Part shown: positions 1 through 7,338 of the stretch, piece after piece
Layout: each line of letters begins with the position of its first letter
Position numbering within the stretch: position 1 is the stretch's first letter
Assembly: GCA_913060845.1 (NCBI GenBank)
Contig: CAJXVF010000003.1
Span: 1 to 19,963, forward strand
Reading direction: 5' to 3'
Source: an uncultured Alphaproteobacteria bacterium
GTDB taxonomy: Bacteria > Pseudomonadota > Alphaproteobacteria > Bin95
Length of the DNA stretch: 19,963 bases
Position numbers and translations under genes: made by a program
The notes under the pieces: model-generated
What the model was told of the DNA's origin: nothing
Seen by the model: only the letters and a program-made list of their open reading frames with translations
The model's database searches: none

Positions 1-67
1 TATTCCCTACCAAGGGAATCCCAAACGATTCAATCAAATCCAAATCCGCTCTAGTGGAACACAAAGG

Positions 68-889
68 CTAAAGCTTGCGAAACCGCCCACTCTTGTAGAC
101 AACCTCACCGGACATGAGGCCGCGATATAGTAGCGAACCCTTTGTTCCGGCGAACTCCGCCATGAAACGACGGACCAACCAGACGCTCGCAATACGATTT
201 TGCTTTCGGGCATACGCGGCATCCAGTGCACGAACCACATCGGCGGAGATGTCTTCGGATCGCTCAAGCCGCATCCCGGGGTGAGCGAGGCTTTTCTCTG
301 TAGCAGCCATCGTGGCCTTGGACCGCATATCGGCCCACCCAAACCAACCGCCAGGTTTTAGAACCCGAACCGCTTCAGCAACGAATTTGTCCATATTGCC
401 GTAGCAATGGGATGATTCAACGTTCAGTACAATATCGAAACTCGCGTCGGGCAGGTCCAGGTGCTCGGCATCGCTAACGGCAAAGCTTAGATTGGCGGTA
501 TCGCTGTTGAGACGGCGCGCAAGTTCGGTTGCAGGAGCGGAGAAATCAACGCCCAATACCACTGATGGCTGAAAATAACGCGCAACATATCGGGCACCAC
601 CGCCTCTACCACACCCGATCTCAAGCACACGTGCGCCGTTGAGCGGAAGGCCTCGTGCCACATGGTCTTAGAGGCCGATAAAGGGCCGCTCTGGCTCATC
701 TTCAGCCGCTAATTCAATGGGCATAGCGCCTTCAGGCGGCAGCCAACCATAGTTCATGAAGCGCCAGTCGGAATCGCGCCAGAAGCGGCCAAGAGTATTG
801 TAAATTACCTTCCAAACGAAACGGCGGACGCCCGGAAAGGCACCTGCATCCATCGTCCGAAGGACTCTTTTGAATAGGCCGCTCGCCAT
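68..889 (-). pseudogene. SAM-dependent methyltransferase, interrupted by one in-frame stop
   Basis: Read on the minus strand, this is one class I methyltransferase gene split by a TAA at 670-668. The upstream part (889-671, 73 residues) holds the N-terminal region ending ...DEPERPFIGL. The same frame continues after the stop as DHVARGLPLNG and then the SAM-binding motif LEIGCGRGGG, the motif II region SFDIVLNVESSHCY and the post-motif VLKPGGWFGWADMR, ending at 68. Read through, the product would be about 273 residues, close to mycobacterial phthiotriol/phenolphthiotriol-type methyltransferases, which from memory carry a Tyr where the stop lies (TAC or TAT to TAA needs one change). The 3' half could only start at GTG 661, with no Shine-Dalgarno, so independent translation is unlikely. 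It follows rlmE by 19 bases and probably shared its transcript. Either a true nonsense mutation or an assembly error; the substrate is unknown. Confidence 0.8.
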
Positions 890-908
890 CGTCTAGAAGT
901 CTTTCATT

Positions 909-1658
909 TCATCCGAGTGCTGGACGCACTCCACGATACCCGGTCGCTACCAAGTACATTTCTGGCGAGCCTTGGCGGCTTGCGGGCGGTTTTACGTGCC
1001 TGACTTGGCGAAAATCACGTTTGAGTTCCGCCAGCAGGTCCGGCGGTGCGCCGCCTTGGAATACCTTCACAATGAAAATGCCGTCGTCCGCCAACAGCTG
1101 CTTGGCGACATCATAGGCGGCCTCGGCCAGGCCTGCGATCCTGATTTGGTCTGTGTTCTTATGGCCGGTTGTCGATGGTGCCATGTCGGACAGCACGATA
1201 TCTGCTTCACCGCCAAGCGCCGCTTGGATCAATGGGATCGCGTCCTCGGCGAAGATGTCGAGCAGCATAAGCTCGGCACCCTCAATCGGGTCCATCTCCT
1301 GAATGTCCATGCCGATAATTGGCGGCGACTTTCCAGATACCGCACCCGTGCGCTGCGCGGCGACTTGGGTCCACCCGCCTGGGGCAGCACCAAGATCAGC
1401 GATCCGCAGGCCGGGTTTGAGGAAACCAAACCGATCATCTAGCTCGACCAGCTTATACGCGGCACGGCTGCGATATCCGTCGGCCTGGGCTTTCAGCACA
1501 TAGGGATCATTCAGCTGTCGTTGCAGCCAAAGTGTGGAACCGACCTTCCGGCCACTCGCGGTTTTAACGCGTGTCGCCATCATCCGGGCACCATCGCCGC
1601 GCCCCGAATTGCCTTTTGGTTTGCCGGATTTCCCAGCGCTGCCAGGTTTCTTCGCCAT
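909..1658 (-). CDS. rlmE: 23S rRNA (uridine-2552-2'-O)-methyltransferase RlmE (FtsJ/RrmJ)
   Basis: Methylates the ribose of U2552 in the 23S rRNA A loop, a late step in 50S maturation; cytosolic. The 249-residue product has a basic, Gly/Lys-rich N-terminal tail (about residues 1-40), then the RrmJ Rossmann methyltransferase fold. The SAM motif is ADLGAAPGGW (88-97). The K-D-K-E catalytic set is visible as K69 (SRAAYKL), D158 (LSDMAP), K198 (FIVKVFQGG) and E233 (SPEMYLVA). It is longer than the E. coli enzyme (about 209 residues) because of the N-terminal tail, as is common in alphaproteobacteria. The start lies 2 bases after the end of ppx, so the two are surely cotranscribed; the ppx-rlmE pair is common in this class. 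Identification is firm. Confidence 0.96.
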   Translation of the reverse strand: MAKKPGSAGKSGKPKGNSGRGDGARMMATRVKTASGRKVGSTLWLQRQLNDPYVLKAQADGYRSRAAYKLVELDDRFGFLKPGLRIADLGAAPGGWTQVAAQRTGAVSGKSPPIIGMDIQEMDPIEGAELMLLDIFAEDAIPLIQAALGGEADIVLSDMAPSTTGHKNTDQIRIAGLAEAAYDVAKQLLADDGIFIVKVFQGGAPPDLLAELKRDFRQVRHVKPPASRQGSPEMYLVATGYRGVRPALG

Positions 1659-1660
1659 TG

Positions 1661-2707
1661 CTAGCCCCTATAGCCATCTTGCATGAGCGAAAGGAGGATG
1701 CCTTCGCGCACGCCGCGGTCCGCCACCCGAAGGCTCCCAACCGGCCACTCATCCCGGATTGCATCTAGGATGGCGCAGCCCGGCAGCACAAGGTCTGCTC
1801 GTTCCGGACCCACGCATGGATTTGCCCGGCGACCATCTGCGCCGATGGCGAATAAGTGTTCTGTCACGGCGTCAATCTCTTTGAAGTCCATCAACGTGCC
1901 GTCTACGGCGTCGCGACGATAGCGGGGCAGGCGTTTGTGAATGCCCGCAACCGTGGTGACAGTGCCGGATGCACCAAGCATCTGCACGCGGCCAGCTCGA
2001 ATGCGCTGCGAAATGCCGTGCTTGGTGTCGAATGCACCGAGTGGCATCCGGGCGTCGTGTTTCAGGCTGTTGTATAGGTCCGGCGTAATCTCCTGGCCAC
2101 GCAACCGGTCCGCCATTGTGACGACGCCCATCGGAATGGAAATGCTGTCCAGAAATGTGATGGGCCCACCAGGCGGCGTTGCCAGCCAAATGACTTCCGT
2201 CGATCCGCCGCCGATATCAAATACAACAGCATTCTCGCGCTTGGCAGTCAGCAAGGGGCCGCAGCCTCTGGCCGCCAATGCTGCTTCCTCACCAGCGTCA
2301 ATGATCTCTAGGCGCACATCGGCTTCATAGGCGGCGCGATCCAGGAATTCACCGCAATTGCTGGCTTTGCGGCAGGCCTCTGTCGCGACATAGCGGCCAT
2401 AACGGACGCGCCAGCGACGGAGTTTGCTCACACATACCCGCAACGCATTGATCGCGCGTTCAATAGCAGGCTGAGACAAACGCCCGGTTTCATTGATACC
2501 TTCGCCAAGGCGGATAATGCGGGAAAAAGAATCGATCACGGTAAAGCCGGAACCGCTTGGTCGCGCGACCAGAAGGCGGCAGTTGTTCGTGCCCAAATCT
2601 AGCGCTGCAAATGCTGGTAAATGGCTATGTCCATTCCGGGACCGATGCCCAGACCCATTGCGGGTGGGATGCGGCCGCCGCTGGTCTATGCCGCGATCAG
2701 ACTCCAC
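1661..2707 (-). CDS. ppx: Ppx/GppA family exopolyphosphatase, single-domain form
   Basis: Member of the sugar kinase/Hsp70/actin superfamily that hydrolyses terminal phosphate from polyphosphate or pppGpp; cytosolic. The 348-residue product has the first phosphate-binding loop AALDLGTNNCR (about 34-44), a conserved EEA segment (140-142) where the catalytic Glu of the family lies, and the second phosphate loop VFDIGGGSTEV (162-172). It lacks the C-terminal HD-like domain of the roughly 500-residue E. coli enzymes, as is usual for the short alphaproteobacterial type. The start is GTG at 2707 with a GGAG 11-12 bases upstream; the first 30 or so residues are polar and low-complexity, so the exact start is uncertain. 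It is the first gene of the ppx-rlmE-methyltransferase unit and diverges from the metZ leader. Whether it prefers polyphosphate or pppGpp cannot be told. Confidence 0.92.
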   Translation of the reverse strand: MESDRGIDQRRPHPTRNGSGHRSRNGHSHLPAFAALDLGTNNCRLLVARPSGSGFTVIDSFSRIIRLGEGINETGRLSQPAIERAINALRVCVSKLRRWRVRYGRYVATEACRKASNCGEFLDRAAYEADVRLEIIDAGEEAALAARGCGPLLTAKRENAVVFDIGGGSTEVIWLATPPGGPITFLDSISIPMGVVTMADRLRGQEITPDLYNSLKHDARMPLGAFDTKHGISQRIRAGRVQMLGASGTVTTVAGIHKRLPRYRRDAVDGTLMDFKEIDAVTEHLFAIGADGRRANPCVGPERADLVLPGCAILDAIRDEWPVGSLRVADRGVREGILLSLMQDGYRG

Positions 2708-2761
2708 GAGAGATACAACTCCAAATCTATCCGGATCTAAATCTCAAATCATCCGGCTGCT

Positions 2762-2789
2762 TGTCAATAGGATAGGGCGCCCGGCCCTA
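2762..2789. promoter_or_regulatory. Candidate divergent control region (ppx -35 and a short dyad)
   Basis: Between ppx and the metZ leader, the minus strand reads TTGACA at 2767-2762, a perfect -35 match pointing at ppx, but with only A/T-rich poor -10 candidates around 2738-2744. Next to it is a 6-bp dyad, TAGGGC (2773-2778) and GCCCTA (2784-2789), lying between this element and the metZ -35. The dyad could be an operator or chance. Low confidence. Confidence 0.25.
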
Positions 2790-2806
2790 GAACGCCAATC
2801 CAATAC

Positions 2807-2835
2807 TTGACATTTATTAATTGAACGCCGAATGT
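2807..2835 (+). promoter_or_regulatory. Candidate sigma-70 promoter for metZ
   Basis: TTGACA at 2807-2812 is a perfect -35 box. A 17-base spacer leads to GAATGT at 2830-2835, a weak -10. Start of transcription would fall near 2841-2843, exactly where the 5' arm of the SAM-II aptamer begins. That agreement supports the promoter despite the poor -10. Confidence 0.5.
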
Positions 2836-2840
2836 CCCAG

Positions 2841-2897
2841 CCCGTGGTGATTTGAGCGACCAGCTTGCGAGCCACGTTAAACATATCGCTAAAGAGG
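2841..2897 (+). promoter_or_regulatory. SAM-II riboswitch (metA-type) upstream of metZ
   Basis: The conserved SAM-II core is readable in order: GTGGTGATTTG (2844-2854), GCTTGC (2863-2868), GCCACGTTAAA (2871-2881) and GCTAAAGAGG (2888-2897). Stem P1 is CGTGG (2843-2847) with CCACG (2872-2876). The pseudoknot is supported by AGCGA (2855-2859), which is exactly complementary to TCGCT (2886-2890). SAM-II aptamers bind S-adenosylmethionine and lower expression of methionine genes, mostly at translation, in Alphaproteobacteria. The aptamer ends about 105 bases before the metZ start, further than the usual direct overlap with the ribosome site; see the hairpin and leader ORF downstream. Confidence 0.93.
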
Positions 2898-2907
2898 TTG
2901 GCGCGGC

Positions 2908-2958
2908 GTGTTCGGGATATTTCCTTTGTTCGCCGCATTGGCAAAAGCCCTCATGTGA
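2908..2958 (+). CDS. Possible 16-codon leader ORF between SAM-II aptamer and metZ
   Basis: A GTG at 2908 follows AAAGAGG (2891-2897), the 3' edge of the SAM-II pseudoknot, by 10 bases and opens a 16-codon frame ending at TGA 2956-2958. The peptide would be MFGIFPLFAALAKALM, short and hydrophobic. It has a different frame from metZ. Its Shine-Dalgarno-like GAGG abuts the ligand-dependent pseudoknot, so SAM binding could hide it. Its stop lies 9 bases before the hairpin that masks the metZ ribosome site. No homologue is known to me, and a frame this short may occur by chance. Confidence 0.28.
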   Translation: MFGIFPLFAALAKALM

Positions 2959-2967
2959 GGACCGTCG

Positions 2968-2994
2968 CCTCCAGCCATTCTGCGAAACTGGAGG
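2968..2994 (+). promoter_or_regulatory. Hairpin that sequesters the metZ Shine-Dalgarno
   Basis: CCTCCAG (2968-2974) is a perfect complement of CTGGAGG (2988-2994), with a 13-base loop. The 3' arm contains most of the metZ ribosome site GGAGGAG (2990-2996), 6 bases before the ATG at 3003. No U-run follows, so this is not a terminator. When folded it should block initiation at metZ. GAGG at 2894-2897 or 2957-2960 could pair with the CCTC of the 5' arm as an alternative fold, which would free the site. Confidence 0.55.
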
Positions 2995-3002
2995 AGAAGA
3001 CG

Positions 3003-4202
3003 ATGCCTGACTATCAAGACCTTCCCGAGAATATTTCCGCTCAATCGGCTGCCGTGCATGGCGGTTTGCTGCGCAGTTCCCACATGGAGAATGCTGAGGC
3101 GATCTATATGACGTCCGGCTTTGTCTATGAGAGTGCTGAAGAGGCCGAAGCCGCCTTTAAGGGCGAGATCGACCGCTATGTTTATTCCCGCTACGCCAAC
3201 CCAACCGTTTCCATGTTCGAGGAACGCCTTCGGATGATAGAGGGCGCTGAGGCCTGTATGGGCGTCGGGTCCGGCATGGCTGCGGTGTTTGCAGCACTCG
3301 CCTGTCAGCTTTCTGCAGGGGACAGGCTGGTGGCGAGCCGGGCGCTGTTTAGCTCCTGCCATGTGATCGCAACACAGATTTTGCCGCGTTACGGCATTGA
3401 GACTGAATTGGTTGACGGCGGGGATATGGACGCGTGGGAGGCTGCACTTTCTAAGCCAACCAAAGTCGTGTTCCTGGAAACACCGTCCAATCCGACGCTG
3501 GAGATTATTGACCTGGCTGCTATCGCCAAGCTTTCGAAGCAAGCAGGCGCTTGTTTGGTAGTTGATAATGTCTTCGCGACCCCAATTTTCCAGAAGCCGC
3601 TGGAGCTTGGGGCAGACGTGGTGACTTACTCCACCACCAAGCATATTGACGGCCAAGGTCGCAGCCTCGGCGGCGCGGTTTTGGGTTCAGCAGACTTTGT
3701 TGAAGAGAAACTGCTGCCGTTCCTGCGCCATACTGGTCCGGCGCTCAGCCCGTTTAATGCTTGGGCCGCCCTTAAAGGTCTGGAGACGCTTGAGCTTCGG
3801 GTCCGGGCAGAGGCGGAGTCTGCAGCTAAAGTGGCGGACTTTTTGGCCGAACATCCTGCGGTTGCTCAGTCGATTTATCCGGGCCGCAGTGACTGCCCTG
3901 GTCATGAAATTGCAGCTCGCCAGATGTCTGGTTTTGGTACCCTGGTTTCAGTTCGGCTGAATGGCGGGAAAGCGAATTGCTTCAAGGCGTTGAATGCGCT
4001 GCGCTTGATAAAAATCTCGAACAATTTGGGCGACGCCAAGAGCTTAATTTGCCATCCCGACACATCAACCCATGCAAAGACGCCGCCTGAAGAAAAGGCG
4101 CGTTTGAACATTGGGCCAGACCTACTCAGGTTATCTGTCGGCCTCGAGTCGGCGGATGATCTCATTCGGGATTTGGATCAAGCGTTAACCGCAAATGGTT
4201 AA
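3003..4202 (+). CDS. metZ: O-succinylhomoserine sulfhydrylase (MetZ)
   Basis: PLP-dependent Cys/Met metabolism family enzyme that makes homocysteine from O-succinylhomoserine and sulfide; cytosolic, methionine pathway. The 399-residue product has the tetramer/PLP-phosphate region YSRYANPT near the N terminus, the SGMAA segment, the VDNVFATP Asp-containing strand, and the cofactor lysine K213 in YSTTKHIDGQG. The opening GGLLRSSHMENAEAIYMTSGFVY is characteristic of alphaproteobacterial MetZ rather than MetB or MetY. ATG 3003 was chosen because GGAGGAG lies 6 bases upstream; a longer in-frame reading back to 2865 would start inside the riboswitch and is rejected. Expression should fall at high SAM through the SAM-II leader. 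apaG follows 100 bases downstream. Distinguishing acetyl- from succinyl-homoserine use by sequence alone is imperfect. Confidence 0.92.
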   Translation: MPDYQDLPENISAQSAAVHGGLLRSSHMENAEAIYMTSGFVYESAEEAEAAFKGEIDRYVYSRYANPTVSMFEERLRMIEGAEACMGVGSGMAAVFAALACQLSAGDRLVASRALFSSCHVIATQILPRYGIETELVDGGDMDAWEAALSKPTKVVFLETPSNPTLEIIDLAAIAKLSKQAGACLVVDNVFATPIFQKPLELGADVVTYSTTKHIDGQGRSLGGAVLGSADFVEEKLLPFLRHTGPALSPFNAWAALKGLETLELRVRAEAESAAKVADFLAEHPAVAQSIYPGRSDCPGHEIAARQMSGFGTLVSVRLNGGKANCFKALNALRLIKISNNLGDAKSLICHPDTSTHAKTPPEEKARLNIGPDLLRLSVGLESADDLIRDLDQALTANG

Positions 4203-4303
4203 GCCTTAAGAGGAATATTAATATCCTTGTATCCAACGGGTGGGCTGCATAGTCTCGGTTTGTGTAATAACGGATTTCCCTTGCGTGGGTGGAGCATCGG
4301 TTG

Positions 4304-4696
4304 ATGTACGAAGAGACGACACATGGTCTTAAAGTGATAGTCGTGCCGGAATACTTGGAAGAGCATTCCAGGCCGGCAGAAGGCCATTATGTGTGGGCCT
4401 ACCACATCACCATTCAGAACTGCAGCGATAAGCCGGTGCAGCTGATGAACCGCTACTGGAAGATCATCGACGCCCGCGGTCGTGTTCAAGAAGTGCGCGG
4501 TGCAGGTGTTGTCGGCGAGCAACCAGTGTTGGAGCCAGGTGAGGAATATAGCTACACGAGTGGCTGCCCGCTGGAGACATCATCTGGGTTAATGCTTGGC
4601 GCATACGAGATGGCGACGGATGGCGGTGAGAATTTTGACGTTAGCGTACCGGCGTTTTCTCTCGATACACCGAATGCGCAGCACTCATTGCACTAA
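4304..4696 (+). CDS. apaG: ApaG protein (Co2+/Mg2+ efflux-associated, DUF525 fold)
   Basis: Small cytosolic beta-sandwich protein of the ApaG/DUF525 family; its molecular role is unsettled, with links to divalent cation resistance and Ap4A metabolism from gene context in enterics. The core motif set is present: VWAYHITIQN (about 34-43), MNRYWKIIDARGRVQEVRGAGVVG, the LEPGEEYSYTSG segment and SGLMLGAYEM. From ATG 4304 it is 130 residues, typical of the family. That start has GGTGGAG (4288-4294) 9 bases upstream; GTG 4289 and TTG 4301 are alternatives in frame. Location directly after metZ is common in alphaproteobacteria. The gap of about 100 bases to metZ holds an A/T-rich palindrome (4215-4224) but no convincing terminator. 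Confidence 0.93.
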   Translation: MYEETTHGLKVIVVPEYLEEHSRPAEGHYVWAYHITIQNCSDKPVQLMNRYWKIIDARGRVQEVRGAGVVGEQPVLEPGEEYSYTSGCPLETSSGLMLGAYEMATDGGENFDVSVPAFSLDTPNAQHSLH

Positions 4697-4729
4697 TCCC
4701 CATTTCGGGGAATAAGCGTTTCACGTTTA

Positions 4730-4776
4730 GACGAGGCCAGGAATTGCGCTACAATGGCGTGGTTTCTGGCCTCGTC
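4730..4776 (+). terminator. Strong hairpin between apaG and trkH, probable terminator
   Basis: GACGAGGCCAG (4730-4740) pairs perfectly with CTGGCCTCGTC (4766-4776). The stem extends inwards to 4743/4763 with one G-U pair, giving about 14 pairs around a 19-base loop. GTTTTCGTT follows, a modest U-rich tail. It lies 33 bases after apaG stops and 41 before trkH starts. A second, weak 5-bp hairpin (TCCCC/GGGGA, 4697-4711) directly follows the apaG stop. The loop is larger and the U-run shorter than in ideal terminators, so a trkH leader element is an alternative. Confidence 0.5.
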
Positions 4777-4817
4777 GTTTTCGTTGAAACGGATACAGCT
4801 TTGAGGGACCCGACTGC

Positions 4818-6266
4818 ATGAACTTCCGGCCGATCGCATTCCTGACCGGCCTATTGCTCTCCGCTCTCGCTGTGGCGATGACGCCGCCAGCGCTGGCAGA
4901 CTTGATTGAGGGCAACCCGAACTGGCTGGTTTTCGTAGCCGCTGGCGGCTTGACGCTGTTTGTTGGCGTGGGCCTGTCTGTGTCTTGCTGGCAGGGCAGG
5001 GGCTTTAATATCTCTGTCCGCGAAACCTTCCTGTTCACCACAGTGAGCTGGGCGGCGCTGGCAGCATTTGCAGCACTTCCGTTCGTATTTGCAGATTTGA
5101 ACTTGAGCTACACGGACGCCTTCTTTGAGGCGATGTCCGGTCTTACCACCACCGGCTCCACAGTCATTGTTGGACTGGATTTCGCAGCACCTGGGCTATT
5201 GCTTTGGCGGGCGCTGCTACAATGGATCGGCGGCATCGGCATCGTTGTAACGGCGATTGCTATTCTGCCAGCGCTTCAAGTCGGCGGGATGCAGCTTTTC
5301 CGCGCCGAGGCGGCGGAGCAGAATGAGAAGGTTCTGCCGCGCGCGGCCCAAATCGCCAGTGGCATTGGCAGTATCTACGTAGGCGGCACGACCTTGATCG
5401 CGGCTGCCTACTGGATTGCCGGCATGAATATATTCGATGCCGTAACCCACGCCATGACGACTGTCGCAACGGGTGGATATGCCAATTATGATGCCTCATT
5501 CGGCGTATTCGAAGGCCCGATTATTCCGTTGATCGCAACTGTCGGCATGATCCTCGGTGCCTTGCCGTTCATTATGTATCTGAAAATGATGAAAGTCCGG
5601 GTGTCGGTTATCTTGCATGATCCGCAAGTCCGCGGGTTTTTCATGATCGCTGGCGCATTCATTGTATTCGTGATGTTCGCCCGGTCTGTAGAGCCAGACG
5701 CTTCCATCATTCAAACCTTCTCTGAAACGATCTTCAACGTTGTGTCGATCATGACAGGCACCGGCTATGCCATTGGAAACTTTGAGACGTGGGGCGCGTT
5801 CGCCACGCCGACATTCCTAGCGCTGATGTTTGTCGGTGGGTGTGCCGGATCAACGACCTGTTCGATCAAGATTTTCCGCTTTCAGGTGCTGTTCGCCAGC
5901 GCGCAATCACAGTTGCGGAAACTCGCCCGGCCGCATCGGGTTGCCCCTGCGCGCTATGCAGGCAAGCCATTGAATCCAGAAACCATCAACTCCGTGATGG
6001 CGTTCTTCTTCCTCTATATCGTCAGCTTTCTGGTACTCGCGGTTGCGCTTAGCCTGACAGGGCTGGACGGTATTACTGCACTCTCCGGCGCTGCGACGGC
6101 AATTTCTAATGTGGGACCTGGCCTTGGCCCGATCATTGGGCCAGCAGGCAATTTTGCCCCGCTCTCTGATGCCGCTAAATGGATCCTTGCAGTCGGCATG
6201 CTCGCTGGTCGGTTGGAGCTTTTCACCGTTCTGATCTTGTTTAGCGCCCGGTTCTGGCGGAGCTAG
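4818..6266 (+). CDS. trkH: TrkH family potassium uptake membrane subunit
   Basis: Inner-membrane K+ translocating subunit of a Trk system, normally gated by the cytosolic NAD/ATP-binding TrkA, which is not in this window. The 482-residue protein is almost entirely hydrophobic helices, with the four pore-loop repeats of the SKT superfamily visible in order: SGLTTTGST, THAMTTVATGGYANY, SIMTGTGYAIGN and TAISNVGPGLGP, each with the selectivity-filter glycine. Family hallmarks GGIGIVV and FVGGCAGSTTCSIKIFR are present, and the C terminus LAGRLELFTVLILF is the classic TrkH ending. Length fits the family. ATG 4818 has GAGGG about 10 bases upstream. It converges with the esterase gene, 1 base apart, with no terminator seen between them. 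Confidence 0.95.
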   Translation: MNFRPIAFLTGLLLSALAVAMTPPALADLIEGNPNWLVFVAAGGLTLFVGVGLSVSCWQGRGFNISVRETFLFTTVSWAALAAFAALPFVFADLNLSYTDAFFEAMSGLTTTGSTVIVGLDFAAPGLLLWRALLQWIGGIGIVVTAIAILPALQVGGMQLFRAEAAEQNEKVLPRAAQIASGIGSIYVGGTTLIAAAYWIAGMNIFDAVTHAMTTVATGGYANYDASFGVFEGPIIPLIATVGMILGALPFIMYLKMMKVRVSVILHDPQVRGFFMIAGAFIVFVMFARSVEPDASIIQTFSETIFNVVSIMTGTGYAIGNFETWGAFATPTFLALMFVGGCAGSTTCSIKIFRFQVLFASAQSQLRKLARPHRVAPARYAGKPLNPETINSVMAFFFLYIVSFLVLAVALSLTGLDGITALSGAATAISNVGPGLGPIIGPAGNFAPLSDAAKWILAVGMLAGRLELFTVLILFSARFWRS

Positions 6267-6267
6267 C

Positions 6268-7335
6268 CTAGAGCCCACGCTTTGCCAGCCATTGCATCAG
6301 CAATGCTGCAATGTCCGCGCTATTTCGTTCCATCATGATCATATGGCTATTGCCGGTGAGGCCCGCATCCTCCAGGCGCTGAAAGTCGTGGTCGACGCCG
6401 GCCCAGGTCAAGAATTCGCTGGTGCAGTGGTCATAGCTTGCGTGATATGAGGCTTCACCTGCTACGATCAGTATCGGGACCCCAGCGAGATTTGGCAGCG
6501 TGTGCGGCCCCGATGACGGCATATATCCCGGTGCCAGCTCATCCGTTCCAAGCGATGGATCCAGGGCGGCTCGCAGGTCCTCCGGCGTTTTAACAGACGG
6601 ATCGAACGTCATTGGCAGGCGGGTGATGCCCCAGGCGCGGGCGATTTCCTCGCCATAGCCAAACCAGTCTGGTGCGCCAGAAAATTGGATATCTTTGAAG
6701 GGCGGGCCATTTGGCTCAATCGCCAAAATTCCTTTCACAAGCTCAGGCCGGGCATCTGCGACCAGCCATCCGAACGGTCCAGATTGGGAATGGGTCACGA
6801 GAATTGCTGGACCAATTTGATCCAGCAATGCGATCAGACCATCCCGCGCTCCAGCCTCAATCGCATCGCGGTCCGCCAACTGGCTAACCTGGCTTGCAAA
6901 GAACCTATCGAACATGGGATCGCCCATACGGCCCGTGCCCGGCCATTCAGTATGCCGCTCCGCCGTTGGCCAAAGCTTGGCACCTGCTGGGTCAGTAAAA
7001 TAGTCCGTCGTCCGTTCAGCTGTGTAGCGGAACTGGGGTGCTACCGCGTCATTGTTCTCCAGCCGATGGCCGGACCGCCCGCGTTCAGGCTGGTCAATCA
7101 CATAGACTTCGTACCCAGCCGCGAGGAAGTCCTGCGCCCAACCGGGGCGGCCATCAACGGTCGAGGTGAAGTTGGTGCCGGTCTGCATGCCGCCATGCAC
7201 CATCACAACCGGCGTGTCATGCAGGCGCTCATCGGGCTCGTAGCGCTCGACATACATCTGGCCGGCATAGTGCGACCCACCGGGCGCGGAGACATACCCG
7301 CCGCCTACGAAAAACCATTCAGGCGCATGCTTCAT
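6268..7335 (-). CDS. Alpha/beta hydrolase, esterase-713-like (Ser-Glu-His triad)
   Basis: 355-residue alpha/beta hydrolase. HGG (47-49) forms the oxyanion region; the nucleophile elbow is THSQSG (181-186), so Ser183 is the likely nucleophile, in a context lacking the standard first Gly of GxSxG. Glu207 in AIEPNGPP lies 24 residues on, and His331 in GNSHMIMMERN closes the triad. This HSQSG/EP pattern and the Ser-Glu spacing of 24 match, from memory, the Alcaligenes esterase 713 type, which uses Glu rather than Asp. No clear signal peptide. It is the last gene of a three-gene operon, starting 3 bases after the acetyltransferase stop. The substrate is unknown; an ester or lactone made by the upstream monooxygenase is a possible but untested idea. 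Confidence 0.85.
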   Translation of the reverse strand: MKHAPEWFFVGGGYVSAPGGSHYAGQMYVERYEPDERLHDTPVVMVHGGMQTGTNFTSTVDGRPGWAQDFLAAGYEVYVIDQPERGRSGHRLENNDAVAPQFRYTAERTTDYFTDPAGAKLWPTAERHTEWPGTGRMGDPMFDRFFASQVSQLADRDAIEAGARDGLIALLDQIGPAILVTHSQSGPFGWLVADARPELVKGILAIEPNGPPFKDIQFSGAPDWFGYGEEIARAWGITRLPMTFDPSVKTPEDLRAALDPSLGTDELAPGYMPSSGPHTLPNLAGVPILIVAGEASYHASYDHCTSEFLTWAGVDHDFQRLEDAGLTGNSHMIMMERNSADIAALLMQWLAKRGL

Positions 7336-7338
7336 TGC

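Noticed and set aside
2..19. 7-bp inverted repeat ATTCCCT/AGGGAAT at the window edge as a terminator for the methyltransferase
   Set aside because: A/T-rich short stem, no U-run on the minus strand, about 50 bases past the stop and at the contig edge; cannot be told from chance.
2865..3002. N-terminal extension of metZ by 46 codons from a TTG start
   Set aside because: It would begin inside the SAM-II aptamer, its residues do not resemble MetZ, and ATG 3003 has a strong Shine-Dalgarno.
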